The notes: generated by a model not told the origin, from the sequence alone. A stretch of DNA of 64,000 bases from Amycolatopsis sp. AA4 (GCF_002796545.1 NZ_CP024895.1:1-64000); one strand, 5' to 3'; shown: positions 43,065 to 52,289, counted from the first letter of the stretch. Made by a program: numbers and translations.

Positions 43065-43362
43065 TGAATCCCCAATTCTCGGAGTGTCTGGATTTGCCGG
43101 CCCCGACCGGTGCCTCCCCTCCCGAACGGTTTCCTTGGAGGCGGTCACCGACCACAGCGAAGATCGGCCGACAACTGCCAGCTTGTCCGTGCTCGGTACC
43201 CGCTCGGTCCCCGCCCGGTACCCGATGGGTTCCTCGGCTCGGCCATGCAGGCATGCCGACCACATGATCGGTTGCAAGGCTCGGAGACGAAGGGTTCGCG
43301 TTTCGCGGACTTGCCGCTCGTGGCAACGCCTGTGACACCTTGGAGGAAGGGGCGGGCCCGCG

Positions 43363-43580
43363 TGTTCGCCCGCGGAGATCTCGACTTCGCCGCCTAACGG
43401 CTGTAGGCCGCAGCTGTCGCTTCTCGCTGGATCTGACGAGCTGGGGCACCGCTGACCGATCCCGACAGGAATTCCGAGTCCTCGAAGTGCTCGTGCGCAA
43501 CGCCGGGGCGATCCAGCCGAGGGAGAAGCTCATCCGCGCGCTGTGGGGCATACAACCGGAAGCGACGAAGTTGCTGGACG
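43363..43580 (+). pseudogene. Remnant of an OmpR-family response regulator DNA-binding domain
   Basis: The frame contains RQEFRVLEVLVRNAGAIQPR and EKLIRALWGIQPEATKLLDV, which closely match the winged-helix domain of OmpR/PhoB regulators (EFRLLEVLxRNAGxVxxREKL, then WG). Upstream, GDLDFAA and LTDP pieces occur in other frames, so at least one frameshift separates them. No receiver domain, no complete ending. A decayed fragment. Confidence 0.5.
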
Positions 43581-43699
43581 TCATGGCGGCGGCGCGGGTG
43601 TGTTGCAGGGCGGCGGCGGGTTCATCCAGCAGGTGCTCGACCGAGAAGCGGTGGCTGAGCAGGTTCGCGCGGGCGAAAGTCGCGGACAGCAGGTTCCCG

Positions 43700-44881
43700 T
43701 TACCTGCGGGCGGCCGCCTCCAGCATCGCGTCGACCAATCGCTGGGCCGCGTCGGGCCTGCCCAGTTTGCGGGCCCGTGCCGCCATCGTCAGACGGCGGT
43801 CGCGTTCGGTCAGCAGCGGCGTCATCGCAGCGCGGAGGGCGTCCTCGGACACCGCGCCGGTCAGCGCGACGGCGGCTCCGGCGTCGTGGAGATTCCGCGC
43901 GTTGTGGAGTTGTTCGTTGCCCGCCGAGGAGGCGAGCGGGATCAGCACCGACGGTTTGCCCAGCGCGGTCAGCTCCGCGATGGTTCCCGCGCCGCTGCGG
44001 GCGACCACCAGATCGGAGAGGGCGAGCACGTCGGCGAGTTCGTCACCGACGAACTCCGTGACGAAGCAGCGCGCGACGAGTTCGGCCGGCTGCCGTGCGT
44101 ACTCGCTTTGCAGCTGCGCGGCGTTTCCCTTCCCGCACTGGTGGACGAGGTTCGCCTGCTCGAGCAGCCACGGCGCGCTCCGGCAGACCAGCTGGTTGAT
44201 CTGCCGGGACCCCTGGGCCCCGCCCGTCACGTACACCGTGGGCAGGTCCGGCGCGAACCCGCGCAGACCCGGCGCTTCAACCGCCCGGTCGGCGCTGCCG
44301 TGCAGCAGTTCCGGCCGGACCGGGTTGCCGGTCACCACCGCGCGGACACCGGACGGCAGGAGCTCGAGCGTGGATTCCGACGACACGGCCACGCAGGTCG
44401 CGGCCCGGGCCAGCAGCTTGTTGGTCAGCCCCAGCCGCACGGTCTGCTCGTGCACGACCAGCGGGCGGCCGCAGATGCGTGCGGCGAGGCCCACCGGCAC
44501 GGCCACGTAGCCGCCGGTGGCCAGCACGACGTGCGGCCGGAAACCCGCCACGAGGCTGCGCGCCTGCGCTATGCCCAGCGGAACGCGGCCCATGTCTTTG
44601 AGGTTTGCCGCCGTGATCATTTTGAGCGGGTTGGACGCGCGCCGGATCTTGCCGGTGGCGACCGCGGCGAACCGAAACCCCGCGGATTCCGCGACGCGCT
44701 GTTCGAGCCCGCCGTCTTTGCCGATCCACAGCACGTCCAGGGCTCGGTCGTCGGCTTCGATCCGGGAACGCAGGGCGCGAACGGCGGTCAGTGCAGGGTA
44801 GGTGTGGCCGCCTGTGCCGCCACCGGTGACGATCACGCGGAAAGTCCCGGCAGGGCTCCCTGCGGGCTGCTGACTGTTCAC
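43700..44881 (-). CDS. murG: MurG-family UDP-GlcNAc glycosyltransferase paralogue, 393 aa
   Basis: The glycosyltransferase-28 signature is clear: VIVTGGGTGGHTYPALTAVR at residues 16-35, RPHVVLATGGYVAVPVGLAA, TVYVTGGAQGSRQINQLV, and the C-terminal donor-binding SDLVVARSGAGTIAELTALG. MurG adds GlcNAc to lipid I in peptidoglycan synthesis. This copy is isolated, not in a dcw cluster, so it may be a second MurG used for a special wall or glycolipid or for self-resistance. Length normal. Start ATG 44881. Confidence 0.85.
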   Translation of the reverse strand: MNSQQPAGSPAGTFRVIVTGGGTGGHTYPALTAVRALRSRIEADDRALDVLWIGKDGGLEQRVAESAGFRFAAVATGKIRRASNPLKMITAANLKDMGRVPLGIAQARSLVAGFRPHVVLATGGYVAVPVGLAARICGRPLVVHEQTVRLGLTNKLLARAATCVAVSSESTLELLPSGVRAVVTGNPVRPELLHGSADRAVEAPGLRGFAPDLPTVYVTGGAQGSRQINQLVCRSAPWLLEQANLVHQCGKGNAAQLQSEYARQPAELVARCFVTEFVGDELADVLALSDLVVARSGAGTIAELTALGKPSVLIPLASSAGNEQLHNARNLHDAGAAVALTGAVSEDALRAAMTPLLTERDRRLTMAARARKLGRPDAAQRLVDAMLEAAARR

Positions 44882-45040
44882 AGAGAAGCGTCTCCACCGG
44901 GCGAAGTGATCCGGGCCGTCGTACCCGGTGCTCTCCTTACAGTGCCGCAGTCCCGCTCATCGTGTGCGAACGGGTCGCTCCCCGCGTCGTGGTGACCGCG
45001 CGGCGGCGCACGAGCTCGCCGGGGAGAACCCGCAGCCGCG

Positions 45041-45228
45041 GCGCGGAGGCACTGGCTGGACGTGCAGGACTCCGACTGGAACAAGCACTGCGTGAACGTC
45101 TGGGAGTACTACGACGCGGATCTGACCTTCGGCTCACTCTCGGCGAGGACGGCGACATCGAAGAGTGCCGGCTGGCTGAAGCCAAGGAACGACCGGCGGC
45201 CGTCGACACCGCTGGCGAAGGAAGCTAG
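45041..45228 (+). pseudogene. Frameshifted short remnant
   Basis: Two plus-strand frames in sequence read like a single protein: RHWLDVQDSDWNKHCVNVWE, then YYDADLTFG, followed in the next frame by LGEDGDIEECRLAEAKERPA ending in a TAG at 45226-45228. Codon use is coding-like. No start is seen. Identity unknown. Confidence 0.3.
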
Positions 45229-45255
45229 GAATCCGCGCTGGCTCGAACGAGCGGG

Positions 45256-45903
45256 TCAGAAGGCAGATCGGATCTGCCGGATGAGGTCGTCGAGTTCCTG
45301 CTCGGACGGCACGTCGACGCCGGATTTGTTGAGCGCGCGGACCGTCTTCCAGCCGCGCCACCAGTCACGCGGCGTGCGCAGCAGCGAATCCTGCGTCAGC
45401 CCGGGCGAGGCGGAATCGCCGCCGGCCGCGACCGCCGACAGCCGATGCGTCACCAGGGGCTGTGCGTCGTGCAGGTGGAACTCCTCGCACACGAGGGTGA
45501 TCTCGGCGCGCCGGTCCCGGGCCATCGGCGCGATTTCGTCGCGGTCGAACCGCATGAATCCGGCGGGGCTCGGCCCGGCAGGCAGAATGACCACATTGTC
45601 CTCCCGGGCGACGAGGGGAGCGTGGTCGTCCCCGATCTCGGCGAGGACTCTCCGCAGCTGCCCGTACTTCTGCACCATCCCGGCCGTCATGCGCCGCTCG
45701 GTGCGCAGCTGCATGCGGAACAAGGAGGCGGACATCGCGACGCCCAGTCCGGCCAAGGCGATGACGACCACGCCGAACCAGGTGAAAGACCGGACCGAGG
45801 CGCTGATCGCGAGGAGCCCGCAGACGGCACACCCCATCACCGGCGTCGCCGCGACCGCCAACCGCCTCGCTCGAGAAGACCGCACTTTCACGTCGGCCAC
45901 CAC
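45256..45903 (-). CDS. Membrane-anchored hypothetical protein, 215 aa
   Basis: Two hydrophobic segments at about 14-34 (RLAVAATPVMGCAVCGLLAI) and 40-60 (TWFGVVVIALAGLGVAMSA), then a cytoplasmic domain of about 150 residues (VQKYGQLRRVLAEIGDDHAP, VVILPAGPSPAGFMRFDRDE). GTG start. No family recognised. Confidence 0.65.
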   Translation of the reverse strand: MVADVKVRSSRARRLAVAATPVMGCAVCGLLAISASVRSFTWFGVVVIALAGLGVAMSASLFRMQLRTERRMTAGMVQKYGQLRRVLAEIGDDHAPLVAREDNVVILPAGPSPAGFMRFDRDEIAPMARDRRAEITLVCEEFHLHDAQPLVTHRLSAVAAGGDSASPGLTQDSLLRTPRDWWRGWKTVRALNKSGVDVPSEQELDDLIRQIRSAF

Positions 45904-46270
45904 GCCCTTCCACTGCCCGCTGCTGCCTCCCTCAGGTCGCGGCCGCCGCTCCCGGCGTTACCGTGCAGCCTGCGGAGAGGCGTCACGATTCCGCCACGGG
46001 CGGGTTCGGCAAGTCTCGCGGCGGCCGGACGTCTCCGTGGCGTCGACCTGCTCGCCACGGTGACGGCACCGTCGGGTCGTGGATGCCTTGCCGATCTCGC
46101 GAACTCCTCGACCCCCGCAACGGATTCGCCAGCCCGCCCTGGGACCGGTCGGGTTGGCCGGCGCCACGCCTGATTCGTGCCTGTGCACAGACGGCTTCGC
46201 CGCGCGGCGCTTGTGCCGCCCGGGCGGCAGCGCGTTCCCCCGGACCTCGTCGAGCAAAAGGAGCTTGCCC
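45904..46270. other. Intergenic stretch
   Basis: About 367 bases between divergent units. No gene recognised. AAAAGGAGC at 46256-46264 is the Shine-Dalgarno sequence of the broken RmlB-like gene. Confidence 0.3.
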
Positions 46271-46490
46271 ATGATTCCGCGTCCGCCCGGACGGGGGCTC
46301 GTCACCGGAGGAGCCGGGTTCATCGGCTCGCACCTCGCAACCCAGCTGCTTCGCGCCCCGGACGTCGCGCAGGTGACGGTGCTGGACGCGCTGACCTATG
46401 CCGGACATCCCGACAACTTGGCCCACCACGCGGACCAACGTCCAGGGCACGCAGACCTTGCTCGACGCGGCGTTGTGCGCGGCGGCCGGA
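46271..46490 (+). pseudogene. rmlB-like (dTDP-glucose 4,6-dehydratase) pseudogene with internal deletion
   Basis: It has a proper start (ATG 46271 with AAGGAGC). Residues begin MIPRPPGRGLVTGGAGFIGS, the NAD-binding Rossmann motif (GxxGxxG), then HLATQLLRAPDV and VLDALTYAGHPDNLAHH. The next conserved piece, TNVQGTQTLLDAAL, appears directly afterwards in another frame, whereas a complete RmlB has some 60 residues between them including the catalytic region. The gene is thus internally deleted and frameshifted and ends in the antisense of the 46515 gene. Confidence 0.6.
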
Positions 46491-46514
46491 AGCGCCGCGG
46501 CCTTCGGAAGCGTC

Positions 46515-47219
46515 TCAGCGGCGTCCTCCGGAGCCGGGTGCGCCGCCGCGGACGATCTGGACCGGGGGCAGCGGGCGCGGCGGGCCGCCGTCGTCCTGGG
46601 CATAACCCTTGGTGGGAACGAAATGGCGAGCGCCGTCGCGGCGTTTGATGTAGCCCTGGACCGCAGCGCGGGCGGCACCGATCGTGGCGAACCCGGTCAG
46701 GTCCAGGATCGTGTCGCGCAGCGTGTCGACCTTGCGCTGCTGTCCTGCGGTGAGCGTCCTGCGGCGGCGGTGCCAGGAGTCGAACTCCTTGAGCAGCGCT
46801 TCGGCCCGGAACGCGGTCTCGTCATCTAACCGCGGCACCACCCCCGACGGCTCCGGATGCCGTCGCCGCCCCGGGACCGCCGGGCGGTCGTCCTCGCGCG
46901 GCTCCGGTACGCGGCGGCGCCGTCCGGGAGAACGCGGCTGCAGCGGCGGGCTCTCCCCGCGCGGAGGAGGAACGACCTGACGCCCTGCGCCCGGCGGTGG
47001 AGGCAGCTGGACCGGGGCGATGAACGACACCTGGTGCCGGGTGAGGCGCCGGGCGGCGTCCACTGCGGCGCTGAGGCTGTTCATTCCCGTCACCCGGCAC
47101 AGCCACCGCTGCACCTTCGCCAGGTCTTCGTTCCGCTCGGCCGATTCCGGCTGCCCGACCAGAACGTCGTACGTGGCCACCAGCCACATCACGTCATCGC
47201 GGCGACTGACGTCCAGCAT
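46515..47219 (-). CDS. Hypothetical protein, 234 aa
   Basis: N-terminal helical region (WLVATYDVLVGQPESAERNE; KVQRWLCRVTGMNSLSAAVD), a Pro/Arg-rich linker (about 75-130), and a helical end (ALLKEFDSWHRRRRTLTAGQ, RAAVQGYIKRRDGARHFVPT). No family recognised. ATG start at 47219. Divergent from the 186-aa gene at 47418. Confidence 0.55.
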   Translation of the reverse strand: MLDVSRRDDVMWLVATYDVLVGQPESAERNEDLAKVQRWLCRVTGMNSLSAAVDAARRLTRHQVSFIAPVQLPPPPGAGRQVVPPPRGESPPLQPRSPGRRRRVPEPREDDRPAVPGRRRHPEPSGVVPRLDDETAFRAEALLKEFDSWHRRRRTLTAGQQRKVDTLRDTILDLTGFATIGAARAAVQGYIKRRDGARHFVPTKGYAQDDGGPPRPLPPVQIVRGGAPGSGGRR

Positions 47220-47417
47220 GAGCCCCCCACCCGTCCGAGGAATCGGGCGCAGTCCGCTCCGTCACGGAACCGCACATCCACCATAGCGCCGGCGGCGGGC
47301 CGTGAACGGCAGGCGCGCACGAGGTACCAACGCCGGCGACGGATGGCTCCCCCAGAACCGGGCGCGGGCAGGTGCCGGCGGCATAGACTCGGCGGGAGAC
47401 AGCCGGGGGGAGTACTG

Positions 47418-47978
47418 GTGGAGAAGCGCCTGTGGCGGACCATCGTCAGCGGGATCAAGGCCGGGCACGTCGAGACGCTGCGAGCGGGGTTCGTGCTCAA
47501 GCCGCAGCTGCACGCGTTCGCCGACGGGAAACTGCTGGGTTACATCCAGCTGCGCCCCGTCCGCCGGGGCGAGGACGCCCGCACCGGCATCGCGGAGATG
47601 TCAGGCTTCGCCGCGGCCGCTCGCGCCGACGAGATCGTCGTCGCCTGGGAAACCCAGGACGTCGCCGTGGCATGCGATCTCCCGGCCCGGCACGAGGGCG
47701 CCGGGCTCAACATCGTCCGGGCCACCGCAGAGCAGCGGATTCTCTACCCGTTCACCTACCGGGAGCAGCAGATCGGCCTCACCGATACCGGACTCGCGTC
47801 GATCGCGCCGCAATGGACCTCGTCGGGCGCCGCACAGCCGGCGACGGACCTCGAACCCGCGATCGCGGTGTTGCTCGAGTTCAGCTTCCGCCCCGTCGAG
47901 ACCGGTTCCGACAACCTGTTCCAGCAATCGGTGGCGCTGCTGGAATCGCAGGAATACCGCATCAGACTGACCGCGTAG
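47418..47978 (+). CDS. Hypothetical protein, 186 aa
   Basis: GTG at 47418 with GGGGGAG upstream. A soluble mixed alpha/beta protein (RTIVSGIKAGHVETLRAGFV, LGYIQLRPVRRGEDARTGIA, ILYPFTYREQQIGLTDTGLA). No motif recognised. Alternative upstream starts are less likely because the preceding sequence is a shadow of the opposite-strand gene. Confidence 0.6.
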   Translation: MEKRLWRTIVSGIKAGHVETLRAGFVLKPQLHAFADGKLLGYIQLRPVRRGEDARTGIAEMSGFAAAARADEIVVAWETQDVAVACDLPARHEGAGLNIVRATAEQRILYPFTYREQQIGLTDTGLASIAPQWTSSGAAQPATDLEPAIAVLLEFSFRPVETGSDNLFQQSVALLESQEYRIRLTA

Positions 47979-48171
47979 GACACGTCGCGCGGGCCGCGTC
48001 CAGCCGGGCCCGCAGGCAGGGGCCGCCGGACTGTGCAAGATGCGGTGCTCGGACGGAAATGCAGATGTCGACCCCGGCCGCCGAGCCGTCCCGGTCGAAC
48101 GCCCCGCAGCCCCCGCCATCCATGCGAGACGGACGCGTGATCTCTTTCGGCCGAGACGGTCGGCCGGCCGT

Positions 48172-48948
48172 TCACGAGTTTCCGCTGTGCTTGCGCCGGT
48201 CGTCGGTTGAGTCGGGTTTCGCTGTGGCGCGGAGCCGCAGCGCCGGGGTTTCGTTCAGTCGCAGGATGCCGATGGCCTGGCTGGTGACGTGGGCGCCGTT
48301 GGCGACGGAGTGCAGGATCCCGTTGTAGACCAGGTCCCAGATGCGGCGGTCGCGCTGCAGTTCCTCGGTGCTGCGGGAGAAGCCGCCCTTTTTGTTGTAG
48401 AGCCACAGGTGGAACGTCGTGCCGCCGTAGGACGCGTCGATCTTCGTCAGCGCGTACAGGTCGACCCAGGCTCGTTTCTTCTTGCCCCACCGGGAGAACT
48501 CCACCACCAGCCAGTCGGCTCCGGCCGCGTAGGTGATGTGGGTGAATGGGCTTGTGGTCAGGAAGGTGAATACGGCGACGAACACCCATATCTGCCAGTA
48601 CGTCAACGCGTCGAGACCCATTCCTTTGAACAGGGAAACGCCTGCTGCCAGCGCCACGGTCATGACGAAACCGACGACCACGGTCATGATCTTGCCTCCG
48701 CGGCTTTCCCGGTGCCAGGCCAGCACCGGCCCGTATCCGGGGGGCGGAGCAGGCCGGCGCGACAGTTTCGTTTCCCGTGTCGGATCGTCGTAGCGCGAGA
48801 GGCGGGGTTCGCGGCGGAAGTAGCTAAGCCCGTGAGGAGGGAACGGCTCTCCGGTCTCGGGGTCGGGGCGAGGGGGCAGGGCGTCGAGCCATGCCAGCGG
48901 CTCCCAGAGCGGCTCGGCCGCCTCAGGGTGGCGCGCGTCTTCGGTCAT
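48172..48948 (-). CDS. Membrane protein of a type VII-secretion-linked module, 258 aa
   Basis: ATG 48948 overlaps the stop of the upstream WXG-type gene. Residues about 90-135 hold two membrane helices (KIMTVVVGFVMTVALAAGVS; WQIWVFVAVFTFLTTSPFTH); the rest is cytoplasmic, with a conserved-looking WLVVEFSRWGKKKRAWVDLY. The function is unknown; genes of this kind follow secreted WXG proteins in many actinomycetes. An N-terminal Pro-rich region (PLAWLDALPPRPDPETGEPF) precedes the helices. Confidence 0.65.
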   Translation of the reverse strand: MTEDARHPEAAEPLWEPLAWLDALPPRPDPETGEPFPPHGLSYFRREPRLSRYDDPTRETKLSRRPAPPPGYGPVLAWHRESRGGKIMTVVVGFVMTVALAAGVSLFKGMGLDALTYWQIWVFVAVFTFLTTSPFTHITYAAGADWLVVEFSRWGKKKRAWVDLYALTKIDASYGGTTFHLWLYNKKGGFSRSTEELQRDRRIWDLVYNGILHSVANGAHVTSQAIGILRLNETPALRLRATAKPDSTDDRRKHSGNS

Positions 48949-50180
48949 TCGGGTACCAGCCAATCGACGACGGCTTGTCCGCCGATGGCTCCGGCGATGC
49001 CGCCTGCTGTCCCCACGATAAACGACCCGACGGGGGTGAGCGGCGCGCCCGCGACAGCTCCGGCCGCTGCGCCGGCCGCCGCGGCGCCGAGTGACCCGCC
49101 GACGATGAGGCCGGTGGCGTCCGCCGCCGCCTTGCCCCAGGTCTGCTCGCCAGTCGCCGCATTGACGATCTCGGTCGCGATCGTCAGCCCGCTGCCGACG
49201 TACGGCATGCCCTTGAGGAGCTTCTGGCCTGTCCTGAGACCGAGGCCTGCCTCGTCGGGCAGGGCATGGTACTTCGCCTTGCCGGGGTATTTGGCGATCC
49301 ACTCGCGCAGCTTCTCGGGGACTTTCTCGACGTACTGGCCGAACTGCTGGGCGCGGGTTTGGTAGGCGGTCTTGTTGTCGCGCGACTGCTCCGCGGCCCA
49401 GGCGAGCAGTTCCTTGTCGGCGGCGGTCATGGAAATCTGGGTGCCTCGGGCCCAGTTGTCGAAGAACTGGGCGCTGCCTTCGGCGCGCTGGGCTTTGAGC
49501 AGGGCTTCGGCGCGGGGGTTCTCGAAGGAGCTGATGTAGCCGTTGACGCGGGCGATGGTGGTGGTGCCGACCTTGTAGGCGTCGATGTCCGGGCCGCCCG
49601 GCGGCGGTGCGAGCGCTTCGCGGAGGGCGACGTGGGCGTTGCCTTCGGTGGTGCGGGCGGCGTCCACGATGGCTTTGCAGTCGTTGTAGACGGCCGCTTT
49701 CGCGTTGTACCCGGCGACGGCCGCGTTGTACTGGGCGATGTCGCCCTGGTAGACGCCGATCGCGCGGTGCGCGCCGCCCGGGGTGCAGACCTCGACCGGG
49801 GTGCCGGGTTTCGGCATCGACACCGGCAGCGGTTCGACGATGAACGGCCCGTCGACCTCCAGCCCGCCCGCGGCGGCCTTGGCCAGGGCTTCCTGCATCC
49901 GCGCCACGACGGCGTCCAGCGAGGACGCGAAATCCCGCAGCCCGCGCTCGACGCGCGCGGCCCACTCGCCCATCCCGTCGGCCACGACGTCGACCTGGTT
50001 CACCGAGTCGCGGAACGCCTGGCTGGCCGGCCCGGACCAGCCGCCCTCGGCCGCGGCGCGGGCGTCGCGGACGCTCCCGGCGGCGCAGTGTCCGGCGTCG
50101 GCGACGGTCCGCAGCCAGTCCGCGGCCGCGACGCAGGTGCCGGACGACCCGTTGACCGTGGTGTTGAGTGCCTGCCCCAT
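48945..50180 (-). CDS. WXG/LXG-type secreted protein, possible type VII effector, 411 aa
   Basis: The first about 120 residues resemble WXG100-like proteins: TVADAGHCAAGSVRDARAAA, EGGWSGPASQAFRDSVNQVD (the W-x-G centre), then long helices. The middle is helical and Ala-rich (YNAAVAGYNAKAAVYNDCKA), and the C-terminal 100 residues hold glycine/alanine hydrophobic helices (GLIVGGSLGAAAAGAAAGAV; GSFIVGTAGGIAGAIGGQAV) that could be membrane-inserting. It lies between an EspC-like gene and a membrane-protein gene. The active function is unknown. It ends in the ATGA overlap with the 48948 gene. Confidence 0.7.
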   Translation of the reverse strand: MGQALNTTVNGSSGTCVAAADWLRTVADAGHCAAGSVRDARAAAEGGWSGPASQAFRDSVNQVDVVADGMGEWAARVERGLRDFASSLDAVVARMQEALAKAAAGGLEVDGPFIVEPLPVSMPKPGTPVEVCTPGGAHRAIGVYQGDIAQYNAAVAGYNAKAAVYNDCKAIVDAARTTEGNAHVALREALAPPPGGPDIDAYKVGTTTIARVNGYISSFENPRAEALLKAQRAEGSAQFFDNWARGTQISMTAADKELLAWAAEQSRDNKTAYQTRAQQFGQYVEKVPEKLREWIAKYPGKAKYHALPDEAGLGLRTGQKLLKGMPYVGSGLTIATEIVNAATGEQTWGKAAADATGLIVGGSLGAAAAGAAAGAVAGAPLTPVGSFIVGTAGGIAGAIGGQAVVDWLVPE

Positions 50181-50206
50181 GCCGGGCTCCCCTTTCTCGG
50201 CGGTGG

Positions 50207-50557
50207 TCAGCCGTGGACGTGCAGTTCCCGCCGGGCGTCCGGGTCGGAGTCCTGGCGGTCGTTGAGTTTCAGCTGCCCGGCATGGCTGTTCTCGATGTCG
50301 TCGTAGGCGCCGCTGGCCGCGTGCACGTTCGCGGCCGCCCCGCCCATCGCCCCGGCCGCGGCGACGCCCATCTTCACGATCCCGGCCACCGCCTGCCCGA
50401 CCACCGCCGACGACGCACCCGCGTCCACCCCCCGCGCCGCACGGGACGTCGCGACGTCCAACGTCTGTTCCCCGTCGCGCAACCGGGCGACGATCCCCTC
50501 CAACGCGCCGGCGGTGAAGCTGTAGCCGCCGTCGCGTTCCCCGTACGGCATTCCCAT
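50207..50557 (-). CDS. ESX/EspC-like small secreted protein, 116 aa
   Basis: An Ala-rich helical protein (GALEGIVARLRDGEQTLDVA, SAVVGQAVAGIVKMGVAAAG) of the length and pattern of ESX substrates and their partners (type VII secretion). It is followed by the WXG-type gene 27 bases downstream and probably pairs with it. No W-x-G motif is present, so the assignment rests on context and composition. Confidence 0.55.
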   Translation of the reverse strand: MGMPYGERDGGYSFTAGALEGIVARLRDGEQTLDVATSRAARGVDAGASSAVVGQAVAGIVKMGVAAAGAMGGAAANVHAASGAYDDIENSHAGQLKLNDRQDSDPDARRELHVHG

Positions 50558-50561
50558 CCCT

Positions 50562-51302
50562 CTAGTCCTCTCCGGCCGCTGATCGCGAATTCCAGTCCCG
50601 GACCGGCCCGGCGTGCCGGGCCGATTCGTCCAGCACGGGGTTCAGCAGCACCCCGCGCGCGCCGGCCTGCACCGCGACGCCGGCGATCGCGTCGGCGCGC
50701 ACCGCCGCCCACGGCTGAAACCCGCCGCACCCCGCCGCCAGCAGCGCCGGCGAGGTGTAAGCCAGCAGCAACAGCCGCCCCGCGGCATCCGGCTGCAGCT
50801 CCAGCTCGACCACCCGCTGCCCCGCCCGCACCGGCCGCGACGGCACATACAGGCAGCCGCCCTGCTCGCCGACCGGATCCACAAGGTCCAGCGGCGGCTG
50901 CTCCCGACCCTCGGGCGCGTCGGGATAGCGCGGGACCGGATCCACCACCGCGTCGAGCACGACCACGCCGACCCCCGCCTCCGCGCAGAACCCGGCCAGC
51001 CTCTCGCGGGGCACCTGGATCCACGGCTGTCCGCTGCCGCACGCGGCGGCCAGCAGCTGGATCGAGGAGTACGCGACCACCGCGACCTCGTTGCGCGCCG
51101 TGCGCCGCAGCTCGACACCGGCGGGACGATCCCCCTCCGGCGGCACCGCCAGCACGAACACCCGCTCAGGCAGCCTCTCGGGCAGGTCGTCCACGCGCAC
51201 GAGCGCACGCCGCGCATCGGCCGCGCTCAATCGCACCGCCGCGTCCGCCGCCCCCGCACGGAGCCGGCCCCCGTGCACCCGTTCGCCATATTCACCGCGC
51301 AT
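50562..51302 (-). CDS. SseB/SAV_915-like protein with two repeats, 246 aa
   Basis: Two SseB-like units: about 45-135 (VFVLAVPPEGDRPAGVELRR, VAVVAYSSIQLLAAACGSGQ, GVVVLDAVVDP) and about 155-240 (CLYVPSRPVRAGQRVVELEL, LLLLAYTSPALLAAGCGGFQ, GVLLNPVLDES). SseB-like proteins accompany type VII-secretion loci in actinomycetes, role unclear. ATG 51302 has GGAAGGGG upstream; the long frame before it is not coding. First gene of the four-gene minus-strand module (to 48172). Confidence 0.7.
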   Translation of the reverse strand: MRGEYGERVHGGRLRAGAADAAVRLSAADARRALVRVDDLPERLPERVFVLAVPPEGDRPAGVELRRTARNEVAVVAYSSIQLLAAACGSGQPWIQVPRERLAGFCAEAGVGVVVLDAVVDPVPRYPDAPEGREQPPLDLVDPVGEQGGCLYVPSRPVRAGQRVVELELQPDAAGRLLLLAYTSPALLAAGCGGFQPWAAVRADAIAGVAVQAGARGVLLNPVLDESARHAGPVRDWNSRSAAGED

Positions 51303-51690
51303 CCCCTTCCGTCGATCCCGCGCGGGGGCCGAAACCGAATCGGGGCGGGCGAGGCAGAGCGCCGGACGACGCGTCGGAAAAACCAGGGAGCGCCCCCGCC
51401 TGCCACACCGATCCCCTCTCCGGAAAATTCGAACGACGACCCCGGCAAAACGCCTGAACGGCTCTACGCCAAACGTTAAGCAGGCCCCGGAAACACGACC
51501 GCACACCTCCGATCGGCCGCCTGGAAAGCCAAGCGAACCGCGCGGTCGACGACGAATCCGAGACGCCGCAACAACTCCCGGATTAGAACAAGACGGCACG
51601 AGGCGCACAACAACCGCGCACCCGAACCACGCAATCGCAGAGCAAGTCATTCAATTCAGAACGGAACTCTCATGAGAATTTCACATGGCA
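51303..51690. other. Intergenic stretch upstream of the type VII-type module
   Basis: About 390 bases with lower GC towards 51640-51700. No gene recognised; it should contain the module's promoter. Confidence 0.3.
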
Positions 51691-51999
51691 TAAATGAATA
51701 GCCTGGCTCGCGGCGGCGGTTCCCTGTCGGCCTGGGGCAGAATCGTCGCCTGCGGACCGGTCCTTCGCCTTCATCGTGCGTCCTCCGCGTTGCCCCCACC
51801 GACATCGTGTGGGCCCAGCCGCCCGGCGCGCCCGCACCGGCTGGTGGACCGGCAGGGACCGAAAACGATGCCGCGAGGCAGCGCCCTTCGCGCTCCCGGT
51901 CGAGGACGGGGCCCTCGATGCCGGTGCGCCGTGGAGGTGCGGGACCGCTCTTCCCGGGTGGTGTCGGCGGGCCGGTGGCTGCGCTGCGGTGGGGGCGTC

Positions 52000-52289
52000 A
52001 CCGGGGCGCGTTTCCATGGCGCGATGGACGCGGTCGAGCGGACCCGCTGGTCGCATGCGTGCGTGGTCGAGACCCGGTCGGGGCGGTGGCTGGTCGATGT
52101 CTGTCCAGCCGGGCGGATCGAGCCGCGCGACGAAGCGGCGTTCGGCGAGCTCGCGCGACGACCCGGGCTCCGGCGGTCGCGCGGGCGTTCCTGCTGCACT
52201 TGCTCTGGCATCGTCGGCCGGGCACGGACCTGGCCGCCCCGTTGAGCGACCGCGCCCTGATCGTCATGGCACCGGGCGAAGCGCGGTGA
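52000..52289 (+). pseudogene. Frameshifted TnsA-like endonuclease remnant
   Basis: In one frame: DAVERTRWSHACVVETRSGR, then WLVDVCPAGRIEPRDEAAFG, which fits TnsA-type endonuclease regions of actinomycete transposon proteins. From about 52150 the next frame continues VARAFLLHLLWHRRPGTDLA and PLSDRALIVMAPGEAR, ending in a TGA that overlaps the GTG of the following fragment. A single frameshift near 52150 breaks the gene and the 5' end is not defined. The family call rests on motif memory. Confidence 0.45.
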
